Of a DNA stretch of 64,000 bases, positions 11,701-19,202 are shown piece by piece; position 1 is the stretch's first letter, and each line of letters starts with the position of its first letter. The DNA is from Mycobacterium sp. OTB74 (GTDB lineage Bacteria > Actinomycetota > Actinomycetes > Mycobacteriales > Mycobacteriaceae): assembly GCF_029892685.1 (NCBI RefSeq), contig NZ_JARXVD010000002.1, positions 372,001 through 436,000 on the forward strand, read 5' to 3'. Made by a program: the position numbers and the translations under genes. A model generated the notes under the pieces. It was given only the letters and a program-made list of their open reading frames with translations, was not told the origin of the DNA and searched no databases.

Positions 11701-14700
11701 CCGCGGCGGGCCGGCGTCAGTTCCTTCGGATTCACCGGCACCAACGCGCATGTCCTGCTCGAAGAGGCCCCGGCACAGTCGACGACCCCGGGCGGGGATT
11801 TGCCGGCTGACGCACCGGAAACCACTGACGTCCAACGTGAGCCGGTTTGCATACTGCCGCTTTCCGCACGGTCTTCGCAGGGACTCGTGGCGTTGGCGCA
11901 GCAATACCAGGCGTGGCTGGACGCAAACCCAGAGGCCTCGATCGCCGATGTCTGCTATACCGCCGGCGCGGGACGATCGCACTTCGAACACCGGGCCGTG
12001 GTGGTAACCAACTCCGTTCACGAAGCCAAGGGACTGCTCCAGGATTTGGTGGCGAACCGCCTCCGGCCAGGTGTGCTCCGTGGCGAATGCACCGACCCAC
12101 CGACCACCGCGTGGTTCTTCCCCGGACAGGGCAGCCAGTATCCCGGCATGGCGCGCGAGTTGTTCGACACCGAACCGGTCTTCGCCGATACCGTCCGGCA
12201 GTGCGCGGAGGCTGTCGACGGCATCCTCCCCCGCCCGCTTCTGGAGGTGATCTTCGATACCGGCCGGGAAGCCGCAGAAACCTTGCGCCACACCTCGTTT
12301 GCCCAGCCGGCGATCTTCGCCGTAGAAATGGGTCTGGCCCGGTTGTGGCAGTCGTGGGGCATCGAACCCGACGTGGTGCTGGGGCACAGCGTCGGCCAGT
12401 ACGCGGCTGCCTGCGTGGCCGGCGTGTTCAGCCTCGAAGACGGGGCCAGGCTGATCGCCGAACGCGGCCGACTCTTCGGTAGCCTGCCCGCCGGCGGTCG
12501 CATGGTCGCGGTCTTCGCCGACCCCGAGTACGTGGAACGGGCCGCCGACGCGTTCCCGCGCGTCTCGGTCGGTGCTTACAACGGGCGCAACACCGTGCTG
12601 TCGGGCCCTGGCGAGGATCTGGAACAAATCGTCGCGGCTTGCAGCGAGGATGGCTCGCGGTGCACCTGGCTGGAGACCAGTCACGCCTTCCACTCAGAAT
12701 TGCTGGATCCGGTGCTCGACGAATTCGAGTCGTTTGCAAAGCAATTCGAGTTCGCAGTCCCGACCCTGCCGTTGGTCTGCAACCGGACCGGGGCAGTGCT
12801 CACTGCCGGGACACCGCTCGACGCACCCTATTGGCGGCGGCACTCGCGCCAGCCGGTGCAGTTCACCGAAAGCGTTCGCACCGTTGCGGCGCTGGGGTGC
12901 TCGGTGCTGATGGAGATCGGTCCGCAACCGATCCTGACCGCAGCCGCTCTGGGTGTCTGGCCCGACTCCGCGGAGGCGCCCCGGGCGATCGCTTCACTGC
13001 GCAAGGGTGCCAACGCACAGCGGCAGATCGCCGAAGCGCTTGCCACGACCTACATCTGCGGGCACCGGCCGGACTTCGCCGCCAAGGGCCGCGCACAGGG
13101 ACAGCGACTGGAACTACCCACCTACCCGTTCCAACGCCGCCGCTTCTGGCCCAAGACCACTGGTGTCGTCGGCATGAGTTCCGGCGCGGTGTCGGCATCC
13201 GGAATCCTGGGCAGTGCAAAGGATCTGGCGAGCGGTGACACGATCTACAGCAATGTGCTGTCGGTCAAGACGCAACCGTGGCTGGCCCACCACGTCATCT
13301 ACGGCACCGTCGTCGTCCCGGGTGCGACCTACGCGGCGATGGCTCTGGCTGCGGCCGGAGCCCCGGCCCGGGTCAAGGAAGTCTTCTTCTACGAACCGAT
13401 TATCCTGCCCGAGAAGGCTTCTCGCGAGACGCAGCTAACCCTGCGTCCGGTCGAGGACGGCTGGAAGTTCCAGGTGCACAGCCGACCCAACGGGGTTCGA
13501 GAAGCCGAGTGGTCGTTGAACGCCGATGGCACCTTGCTCAGCGGCGTTGACGAGGCTATTGCCACAGACGGCACACCCACCCCGGTGGACGAGGTCGTCG
13601 AGAAGTTCGAGCGACTCCGCCCGCAGCAACTGTTCGAGACTTTCAGCGACATGGAATTGTCCTGGGGCCCAACCTGGTCCACCTCGCTGAAGTCGTTGTG
13701 GGTCGGCGACAGGGAGGCCATCGGCGATGTCTCCATCGGTGACGAGCTCGCCGAACATCTGAGTTCCGAACCGATCCACCCAGTGCTACTGGACCTCTGC
13801 ACCGGCGTTGCCTTCCCCGCATTCCCCGCGCTGCTCGCTGTCGAACACGGCATGCACGACCTGTTCTTGCCACTGCGTTACGGGCAAGTCGAGTTACGCG
13901 AGCGGATGCCACGGCGGTTCTACTGCCGGGCGCGTTGGCATGAGGCCGAGGTCACCGGCGAAACCCAGGTCTTCGACATCGATTTCGTGGATCGGGCCGG
14001 CAATCGACTGGGCGGCATCAGCGAGTTCACCGTCAAGCGTGCGCCTCGCGAGGCACTGCTGCGCGGTCTGGGCGGCGACACCACCCGACTGCTGTACACC
14101 GTGGGCTGGCAGGAGGGCGCCGCACCCGGCGGCGATGCCGGTGGCGCCAACAACGCCGGTGGCACCTGGCTGGTCGCCGGATTCGATGAACTCGCGACCG
14201 CCCTGCCAGGGGCAGTCGTCCTGGATCAGTCCTTGGATGCGCAAGCGTGGCAGCAGGCATTCGCGCAAGCCGCAGAACGCGGCGCACCGGTCACCGGGAT
14301 CGTCTGGCGCAGTGCCGACCGTCCAGATACCGACGCGGCAACACCCGAACTCGAGGCACGTCTGGAGGCCGAGGTTGGCACGCTGCTCGGGGCAGTGCAC
14401 AGCGCTCTGGCCGAAGACAAGCTGAACCTCAGCGGCGGGCTGTGGATCGTCACCGAACGAGCCGTGGCGACCGAGCCCGGTGAGCCGGTAGACCCCGCAC
14501 AGGCCGCGCTCTGGGGCCTCGGGCGCACGATCATCGTCGAGCAACCGACCTTACGCTGCCGGTTGATCGACCACGACGGATGCGACGGCGCCGCGAACTG
14601 GCTGGCGGGTGTGCTGGGCACGCCGCTGAGCGAGTCCGAAATCGCGTTGCGGCAAGGGCGATTCCTGGTGCCCAGGCTGATGCATTGGTCGCGTAGCGGT

Positions 14701-16878
14701 CATCTCCCGATGCCCCGCTCGAGTGACTACGAACTGGCGCCTACCGAACGCGGTGCGATCGACAACCTGCGATTGACCGAGAAAGAGGTGACCCCGCCCG
14801 CCGCCAACGAGGTTCAGGTCCGGATCGAAGCCGCCGGCCTCAACTTCCGCGATGTGCTCAACGTGCTGGGTCTGTACCCGGGCGATCCCGGGCCGATCGG
14901 CGGTGACCTCTGCGGTGTGATCACTGAATTGGGTTCTGATGTAACCGGATTCGAAGTGGGACAACGGGTCTTCGGATCCATGCAAGGAGCATTCGCCAGC
15001 CGACTGAACGTGCCGGAGCAGTTGCTGGCCGTGGTACCGGACGGCATCACCGCAGTCGATGCCGCGACGCTGCCCGCTGCCGCCCTGACGGTACGGCTCG
15101 CGTTCGACTGGGCGAAGCTCAAGCCCGGCGACCGGGTACTGATCCATGCCGCCAGTGGCGGCGTGGGCCTGGCGGCGGTCCAAATGGCCCGACAGCACGG
15201 TGCGACAGTCTTCGCCACCGCGAGCGCCTACAAGCGCGCGACGCTGCGGGCGATGGGTGTGGAGCACGTCTACGACTCGCGCTCAACAGATTTCGCCGGT
15301 CAGATTCTCGCCGACACCAACGGCGAGGGCGTCGACGTCGTGCTCAACAGCCTGACCAATGCGGGCTTCATCGAGGCAACGGTGCGGGCCACCGCCAAGG
15401 GCGGCCGGTTCGCCGAGATCGCCAAGCGCGATATCTGGACTCCCGAACAAATGGCCGCGGTGCGTCCCGACATCGAGTACGAGGTCATCGCGCTGGACGT
15501 GACGATGATGACGGACCCCGAGCACATCCGAAAGCTGATGTCCGAGGTATCGGAGGGGCTGGCCAAGGGCGAATGGACGCCGGTGCCTGCCGAGGTCTAT
15601 CCGCTGACCGAAGCCAAAACCGCGTTCCGCCGGATGCAGCAGGCGCGGCACATCGGCAAGATCGTCGTCCAGATGCCGAAACCGCTTGCCCCACGCGGTG
15701 ATCGGAGTTATCTGGTCACCGGCGGCCTCGGCGCGCTCGGCTTGCATACGGCGGCCTACCTGGCTCAACTCGGCGCCGGCGACATTGTGTTGACCAGCCG
15801 GCGAGAACCGGGTGCCGACGCACAACGTGCCATTGCCGCCATGATCGAGCGCTTCCACTGCCGGGTTCACGTCTTGTCCGCAGACGTCGGCAACGAGGCC
15901 GAACTCACGAAGCTGCTGGACCAGATCCGGACGGAACTGCCGCCATTGGCCGGTGTGGCACACCTGGCCGGCGTACTCGACGACGCGCTGATACCGCAGC
16001 AGAATCTCGAACGATTCCGGACGACCTTGGGCCCCAAGGCCTTCGGCGCGCTTCACCTCCATCGGTTGACGCAGGACGACGACCTCGAGTTCTTCATCGT
16101 GTTCTCGTCGGCTTCGGCGGTGCTGGGTTCTCCGGCCCAGGCCAACTACGCCACCGCCAATGCGCTGCTCGACGGACTCGTTGCGCACCGTATGGCGCAG
16201 GGCCTGCCCGCGACCTCCGTCAACTTCGGGCCCTGGGGCCGCGGCGGCATGGCCAGCTCACAGGCCGCGATGGCCAATCTGAGCGCCCAAGGCATGATGC
16301 CGCTGGAGCCCTCGGCAGCCCTCAGCGCACTCGGCGAGGTGATCCGCCACGGCACCGGTCAAGCGACCGTCCTCAAGGCAAACTGGCAGCGCGCGGCAAA
16401 GATGCTCGGCGGGATCCGGCCGCCGCTGCTCGACCACGTGCTGCCCAGCGACGCTGCCGCGGCGACCGGCGACAGCGAGCTGCTTCGCCAGTTGCAGGAA
16501 ATTCCCGTGAGCCAGCGGGCCGGATTCATCACAGAGTTCCTGCAGCGCGAGGTACAGGGCTTCCTGCGGCTCGCCCAGCCGCCCGCCGCAACCAGCCGGT
16601 TCCTGGATCTGGGGACCGACTCTCTGATGGCGGTCGAACTCCGCAACCGGTTGTTCGGCCAGTTCGGAGGCAAGTTCGACATCAGCCCGACCGCGATTTT
16701 CGACTACCCGACCCTGGGCGAGCTTGCGGGGCACCTCGCCTCTCAGCTGCCCGATTCGGATGCGCCGGCCGAAGCGCCATCAGAGGAGTCATTGCAAGAG
16801 CCAGAGGCAACCGAGTCTGCCGAACAGCCGACGGAAACCCCGGCCGCAGAGGCACCCTCGCTCCCTGCAGCTGAGTAG
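5785..16878 (+). CDS. pks: Two-module type I polyketide synthase (TPP/phleic acid type)
   Basis: A 3,697-residue modular synthase. Module 1: KS about 14-440 (active Cys184 in VDTACSSS), AT about 540-850 (Ser644 in GHSVG), KR about 1190-1370, ACP with phosphopantetheine Ser1506. Module 2: KS about 1570-1995 (Cys1741), AT about 2105-2405 (Ser2202), DH about 2470-2760 (His2503 in the HxxxGxxxxP motif), ER about 2965-3290 (ASGGVG near 3123), KR from about 3309, ACP Ser3613. No thioesterase is present. The tail is a Pro/Glu/Ala-rich linker. Both ATs carry HAFH (742-745 and 2300-2303), the malonyl-CoA signature. The ATG at 5785, with AGGGGG eight bases upstream, is preferred over the in-frame TTG at 5782. 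Alternating use of a partly and a fully reducing module would fit phleic acids, whose chains repeat a CH=CH-CH2-CH2 unit. It is divergent from papA3, as in known TPP clusters. Confidence 0.93.
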   Translation: MANTEPQTEQSSRFAIIGYAARFPGADDTDAFWEILRDGRDAVSEVPEDRWNVDEFFDSDPDARGKIVTRRAGFIDDATGFDAAFFGVSTREAKMLDPQQRLLLEMAWRAVEHSGTAPSALANTRTGVFVGLATHDYLGMASSELTYPEIEAYMAIGTSAAAAAGRISYRLGLQGPAVTVDTACSSSLVAIHQACQALQLGECDLALAGGANVILSPATMITFSQSRMLAPDGKCKTFDASADGYVRGEGCGVIVVKRLEDAIRDGDRIRAVIRGSAINQDGASGGLTVPNGVAQQRVIAAALDRAKLAPGDVGYLEAHGTGTSLGDPIEVQAAAAAYSPRRDADQPLLIGSVKTNIGHLEAAAGVAGIIKVVLSLENQELPKHLHFQKPSPHIPWDRIPVRVVDEATAWERGDRPRVAGVSSFGFSGTNAHVLIEEAPVPSGEAATEQPDDRRFMVLPLSARTPAALLQSAEDYRDWLSEHPEATLADVCLTAGAGRAHFEHRAALVVNSTDSARELLDALADDRPATGLVRGNSSDKPKTAWLFPGQGSQYAGMAKELFDIEPIFAETMTRCADEVADICRGERSDGGYTGKPLLDIIFDADGEDTLRQTNYAQPALFAVEMGLARLWQSWGFEPDVVLGHSVGQYSAACVAGVFSIEDGARLLAERGRLFGNLPAGGRMAAIFAAAERVERLTDEHPSLSVAAYNGANTVLSGPAADLERAVAGLTSDGVRCDWLDTSHAFHSALLDPALDEFESYAGQFEFGAPQRILVCNRTGAALGRNAKLDGAYWRRHARQPVEFAKSVATLAELGCAVLLEVGPQPVLTAAALRAWPDPATTPQAVASLRRKGADHRQVTEALAAAYTAGHLPDFAAVRQGSAHKFDLPTYPFQRRPFWFRDKRIQPSTTAQQGVGMRTDAVRLLEDGQIDELAALLDGSGTSLTTAEVLNRLAAQHNQQRNAQSIADARYEIRWEQSGAAADGREGSAWILIADGSEVPAPLLDALSGQGHRHRVLGLPVSDTDEQRLEAELRAAVDDEPTARILHIAALDTEGAPSMQSVLRMQHRVLGGTQRLLRATAAAELRSPIWVITRGAQRVIDTDSVSPEQTSLWGFCRSAALEYPQIWGGLADLAGTSTDSDNWSRLLMQVIAAPRGEDQLALRASGVHVPRLVRRTSQPNPKTLELRSDATYLITGGLGSLGLEIAGYLAAHGARQLVLTSRRAPGEAAQSRLDALREQHQCEARVITADVANPHDVARLLATVRADLPPLAGIVHAAGENSTTPLTTLEDSDVDRVFSGKVWGAWYLSEASAELQLDFFLCTSSISAVWGSYGQTAYSAANAFLDGLAWRLREQGIPGLSVNFGPWSAGMADAESRAQLDRRGVRTLRPADALAGMADAMAADGTDRPAQAVVARLDWARFLPIYLQAGPRALLAGLAAEVPESVSAVGATGPTGNTRLVEQLIAAPVQQRKKLVLEYLRDAVAEVTSIDAAEIREETGFFDLGMDSLMAIELRRKLEHAFGAGLPATLAMDHPRLTDVADYLLDDILNLNERVGAKATAQPVSPATAADEPIAIISVACRFPGSPNPDAYWQVLSDGVDAIREIPEDRFDIDEFYDPDQQTPGKIYTRSGGYLDSVDGFDPEFFGISPREAIWIDPQQRLMLEIAWEGLERAGYAPASLRGSRTGVFIGVGANEYSHLLSGNSVENLEAHFITGNALNAISGRVAFTLGLEGPAVAVDTACSSSLVAVHQASQALRSGDCDMALAGGVNVLLSPASIVAASRARMLAPDGRCKTFDASADGYVRGEGCGVLVLKRLSDAQRDGDLICAVIRSSAVNQDGASSGLTVPNGGAQQRLINTTLARAGLTGADIDYLEAHGTGTPLGDPIEVQAAAAVYGAGRDPNRPLLMGTAKTNIGHLESAAGVAGLVKVVLSLQNELLPQNLHFQNPSPHIPWDSLPVQVVDQATPWRTNGRPRRAGVSSFGFTGTNAHVLLEEAPAQSTTPGGDLPADAPETTDVQREPVCILPLSARSSQGLVALAQQYQAWLDANPEASIADVCYTAGAGRSHFEHRAVVVTNSVHEAKGLLQDLVANRLRPGVLRGECTDPPTTAWFFPGQGSQYPGMARELFDTEPVFADTVRQCAEAVDGILPRPLLEVIFDTGREAAETLRHTSFAQPAIFAVEMGLARLWQSWGIEPDVVLGHSVGQYAAACVAGVFSLEDGARLIAERGRLFGSLPAGGRMVAVFADPEYVERAADAFPRVSVGAYNGRNTVLSGPGEDLEQIVAACSEDGSRCTWLETSHAFHSELLDPVLDEFESFAKQFEFAVPTLPLVCNRTGAVLTAGTPLDAPYWRRHSRQPVQFTESVRTVAALGCSVLMEIGPQPILTAAALGVWPDSAEAPRAIASLRKGANAQRQIAEALATTYICGHRPDFAAKGRAQGQRLELPTYPFQRRRFWPKTTGVVGMSSGAVSASGILGSAKDLASGDTIYSNVLSVKTQPWLAHHVIYGTVVVPGATYAAMALAAAGAPARVKEVFFYEPIILPEKASRETQLTLRPVEDGWKFQVHSRPNGVREAEWSLNADGTLLSGVDEAIATDGTPTPVDEVVEKFERLRPQQLFETFSDMELSWGPTWSTSLKSLWVGDREAIGDVSIGDELAEHLSSEPIHPVLLDLCTGVAFPAFPALLAVEHGMHDLFLPLRYGQVELRERMPRRFYCRARWHEAEVTGETQVFDIDFVDRAGNRLGGISEFTVKRAPREALLRGLGGDTTRLLYTVGWQEGAAPGGDAGGANNAGGTWLVAGFDELATALPGAVVLDQSLDAQAWQQAFAQAAERGAPVTGIVWRSADRPDTDAATPELEARLEAEVGTLLGAVHSALAEDKLNLSGGLWIVTERAVATEPGEPVDPAQAALWGLGRTIIVEQPTLRCRLIDHDGCDGAANWLAGVLGTPLSESEIALRQGRFLVPRLMHWSRSGHLPMPRSSDYELAPTERGAIDNLRLTEKEVTPPAANEVQVRIEAAGLNFRDVLNVLGLYPGDPGPIGGDLCGVITELGSDVTGFEVGQRVFGSMQGAFASRLNVPEQLLAVVPDGITAVDAATLPAAALTVRLAFDWAKLKPGDRVLIHAASGGVGLAAVQMARQHGATVFATASAYKRATLRAMGVEHVYDSRSTDFAGQILADTNGEGVDVVLNSLTNAGFIEATVRATAKGGRFAEIAKRDIWTPEQMAAVRPDIEYEVIALDVTMMTDPEHIRKLMSEVSEGLAKGEWTPVPAEVYPLTEAKTAFRRMQQARHIGKIVVQMPKPLAPRGDRSYLVTGGLGALGLHTAAYLAQLGAGDIVLTSRREPGADAQRAIAAMIERFHCRVHVLSADVGNEAELTKLLDQIRTELPPLAGVAHLAGVLDDALIPQQNLERFRTTLGPKAFGALHLHRLTQDDDLEFFIVFSSASAVLGSPAQANYATANALLDGLVAHRMAQGLPATSVNFGPWGRGGMASSQAAMANLSAQGMMPLEPSAALSALGEVIRHGTGQATVLKANWQRAAKMLGGIRPPLLDHVLPSDAAAATGDSELLRQLQEIPVSQRAGFITEFLQREVQGFLRLAQPPAATSRFLDLGTDSLMAVELRNRLFGQFGGKFDISPTAIFDYPTLGELAGHLASQLPDSDAPAEAPSEESLQEPEATESAEQPTETPAAEAPSLPAAE

Positions 16879-16888
16879 AAGGTGTCGA

Positions 16889-16939
16889 GACTGCGGTTTT
16901 TGGCGCGATTTCGATGATTTCGCGCCAAAAATCGCAGTC
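16889..16939. repeat. 51-bp palindrome downstream of pks (terminator or palindromic repeat)
   Basis: Two 20-nt arms (left GACTGCGGTTTTTGGCGCGA) pair with one mismatch around an 11-nt loop, starting 10 nt after the pks stop. The stem would work as a transcription terminator, although no U-tract follows. The length and the TTTTTGGCGCGA core also suggest a dispersed palindromic repeat. Confidence 0.7.
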
Positions 16940-17221
16940 CCGTTGAAAGCAACACCTGCCCCACATACCCCATCTGAACCGCGTTTCCCGCCTGTCAAAA
17001 GTTTCCGGTGGCGGACGTCACATCATGGCTAAACTGCAGGTCAGTAGGCGTAAATTGGATCTCTAGCAGCCCCGCCCAACCACCTGGTCGGTTAGCTGCA
17101 GAAGATTTGCTCACAACAGCTTTGCGATGAAGTTACCGAGCGGTATAGTTCCGGGCAGTTACTGGTGGGTAACTTATTCCGAGTACCCAACCGCAAGTGG
17201 CGTTCTTATCAAGGAGGAAAA
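16940..17221 (+). promoter_or_regulatory. fadE5 promoter and leader region
   Basis: No gene is seen between the palindrome and fadE5. A plausible SigA-type promoter is TTGCGA (17122-17127) and TATAGT (17144-17149) with 16-bp spacing. Just downstream is an inverted repeat AGTTAC-N6-GTAACT (17157-17174), and then CTTATTCCGAGTA (17173-17185), which resembles the palindrome between fadA2 and fabG4. The fadE5 ribosome-binding site AAGGAGG is at 17211-17217. Confidence 0.5.
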
Positions 17222-19057
17222 GTGGGCCACTACAAGAGCAATGTCCGTGACCAGGTGTTTACCCTGTTCGACGTCCTCGGTCTCGACAAGGCGTTGGGCG
17301 CAGGTTCGTTCGAGGACCTGGACGCCGACACCGCCAAGGAAATGATCAGCGAGATGGCCCGGCTGGCAGAGGGCCCGGTCGCCGAGTCGTTCGCCGATGG
17401 CGACCGCAACCCCCCGATCTTCGACCCCAAGACCCACACGGTGAAACTCCCCGAGTCGTTCAAGAAGTCGGTGGCCGTGACCATCGACGGCGGCTGGAAC
17501 AAGGTGTCACTCAGCGAGGAGCTCGGCGGCGTGCCCGCCCCCAAGGCTCTGTTGTGGGCACTCAACGAGCACATCCTTGGCGCCAACCCCGCGGTGTGGA
17601 TGTACGCCGGCGGCGCCGGCTTCGCGCAGATCTTCGCGCACAACGGCACCGATGAGCAGAAGAAGTGGGCCGCCATCTGTGCGGACCGGAACTGGGGCGC
17701 CACCATGGTGCTCACCGAGCCCGACGCAGGTTCGGACGTCGGCGCCGGCCGCACCAAAGCCATCAAGCAGGAAGACGGCTCCTGGCACATCGACGGCGTG
17801 AAGCGGTTCATCACCTCCGCCGAGGCCGACGACATGTTCGAGAACATCTACCACCTGGTTTTGGCCCGCCCCGAGGGCGCCGGCCCCGGTACCAAGGGCC
17901 TGTCGCTGTTCTTCGTGCCGAAGTTCCACTTCGACCATGAGACCGGCGAGCTGGGCGAGCGCAACGGCGTCTTCGTCACCAACGTCGAGCATAAGATGGG
18001 CCTGAAGGTCTCGACCACCTGCGAGCTGACCTTCGGCCAGCACGGCACGCCCGCCAAGGGCTGGCTGGTCGGCGAGGTCCACAACGGCATCGCGCAGATG
18101 TTCGACGTCATCGAGCAGGCTCGAATGATGGTGGGCACCAAGGCTATTGCCACACTGTCGACCGGCTACCTGAACGCTCTGGCCTACGCCAAAGAGCGCG
18201 TGCAAGGTGCCGACCTGACCCAGATGACGGACAAGGCCGCACCGCGCGTGACCATCACGCACCACCCGGACGTGCGCCGCTCGCTGATGACCCAGAAGGC
18301 CTACGCCGAGGGCATGCGTGCGGTCTACATGTACACCGCCACCTTCCAGGACGCCGAGGTCGCCAAGGCCCTGCACGACCTGGACGCCGACATGGCGATG
18401 CGGGTCAACGACCTGCTGCTGCCGATCGTCAAGGGCTTCGGTTCGGAGACCGCCTACGCCAAGCTGACCGAGAGCCTGCAGACCTTCGGTGGCTCCGGCT
18501 TCTTGCAGGACTACCCGATCGAGCAGTACATCCGCGACGCCAAGATCGACTCGCTGTACGAAGGCACCACCGCCATCCAGGCGCAGGACTTCTTCTTCCG
18601 CAAGATCATTCGGGACAAGGGTCAGGCCCTGGCCTACGTCGCGGGCCAGATCGACTCGTTCATCAAGAACGAGACCGGCAACGGACGCCTGAAGGCCGAC
18701 CGCGCCCTGCTGGCCACCGCGCTGGAGGATGTCCAGGGCATGGCCGCCACCCTGACCGGCTACCTGATGGCCGCGCAGGAGGAACCCAAGAGCATCTACA
18801 AGGTGGGTCTGGGTTCGGTGCGGTTCCTGTTGGCTGTCGGCGACTTGCTGACCGGCTGGCTGCTGCAGCGTGAGGCCGCCGTAGCCATCGAGCGTCTCGA
18901 CGCGGGTGCCACCGGTGACGACAAGGCGTACTACGACGGCAAGGTTGCGGCCGCGTCGTTCTTCGCCAAGAACATGCTGCCTTTGCTGACCAGCACCCGC
19001 ACCGTCATCGACACCCTCGACAACGAGGTGATGGACCTCGAAGAGGCTGCCTTCTAA
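17222..19057 (+). CDS. fadE5: Acyl-CoA dehydrogenase FadE5
   Basis: A 611-residue acyl-CoA dehydrogenase that agrees closely with my memory of M. tuberculosis FadE5 (Rv0244c) over its whole length, starting [13 protein letters not shown]. The frame is open further upstream, but GTG 17222 has AAGGAGG four nucleotides before it. Visible motifs are the substrate/FAD-binding TEPDAGSD at about residue 170, [10 protein letters not shown] and the catalytic-region [12 protein letters not shown] near 460. The last 130 residues form the extra C-terminal domain of large ACADs. FadE5 has broad acyl-chain specificity in beta-oxidation. In M. smegmatis it sits beside the TPP and glycopeptidolipid loci. A strong terminator follows. 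Confidence 0.95.
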   Translation: MGHYKSNVRDQVFTLFDVLGLDKALGAGSFEDLDADTAKEMISEMARLAEGPVAESFADGDRNPPIFDPKTHTVKLPESFKKSVAVTIDGGWNKVSLSEELGGVPAPKALLWALNEHILGANPAVWMYAGGAGFAQIFAHNGTDEQKKWAAICADRNWGATMVLTEPDAGSDVGAGRTKAIKQEDGSWHIDGVKRFITSAEADDMFENIYHLVLARPEGAGPGTKGLSLFFVPKFHFDHETGELGERNGVFVTNVEHKMGLKVSTTCELTFGQHGTPAKGWLVGEVHNGIAQMFDVIEQARMMVGTKAIATLSTGYLNALAYAKERVQGADLTQMTDKAAPRVTITHHPDVRRSLMTQKAYAEGMRAVYMYTATFQDAEVAKALHDLDADMAMRVNDLLLPIVKGFGSETAYAKLTESLQTFGGSGFLQDYPIEQYIRDAKIDSLYEGTTAIQAQDFFFRKIIRDKGQALAYVAGQIDSFIKNETGNGRLKADRALLATALEDVQGMAATLTGYLMAAQEEPKSIYKVGLGSVRFLLAVGDLLTGWLLQREAAVAIERLDAGATGDDKAYYDGKVAAASFFAKNMLPLLTSTRTVIDTLDNEVMDLEEAAF

Positions 19058-19070
19058 GAACCGCTCATAC

Positions 19071-19110
19071 GAAGTGGCCCCTGGGTTGATCCCGGGGGCC
19101 ACTTCGTTTT
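19071..19110 (+). terminator. Rho-independent terminator after fadE5
   Basis: An 11-bp perfect stem, GAAGTGGCCCC (19071-19081) with GGGGCCACTTC (19095-19105), is followed directly by GTTTTT. It begins 13 nt after the fadE5 stop. Confidence 0.9.
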
Positions 19111-19202
19111 TGACCACCGCTTGTGGCCGATCACATTTCGCAAGGACCTGCGTTGTTCGTGTCACTATCGCGTCGTCGGCGGCGGCGGATCATGCTTGAG
19201 AT

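Noticed and set aside
17507..19165. 552-codon open frame on the minus strand
   Set aside because: It is antisense to fadE5, which is identified by full-length similarity. The sequence is a low-complexity Gly/Val/Leu/His mix.
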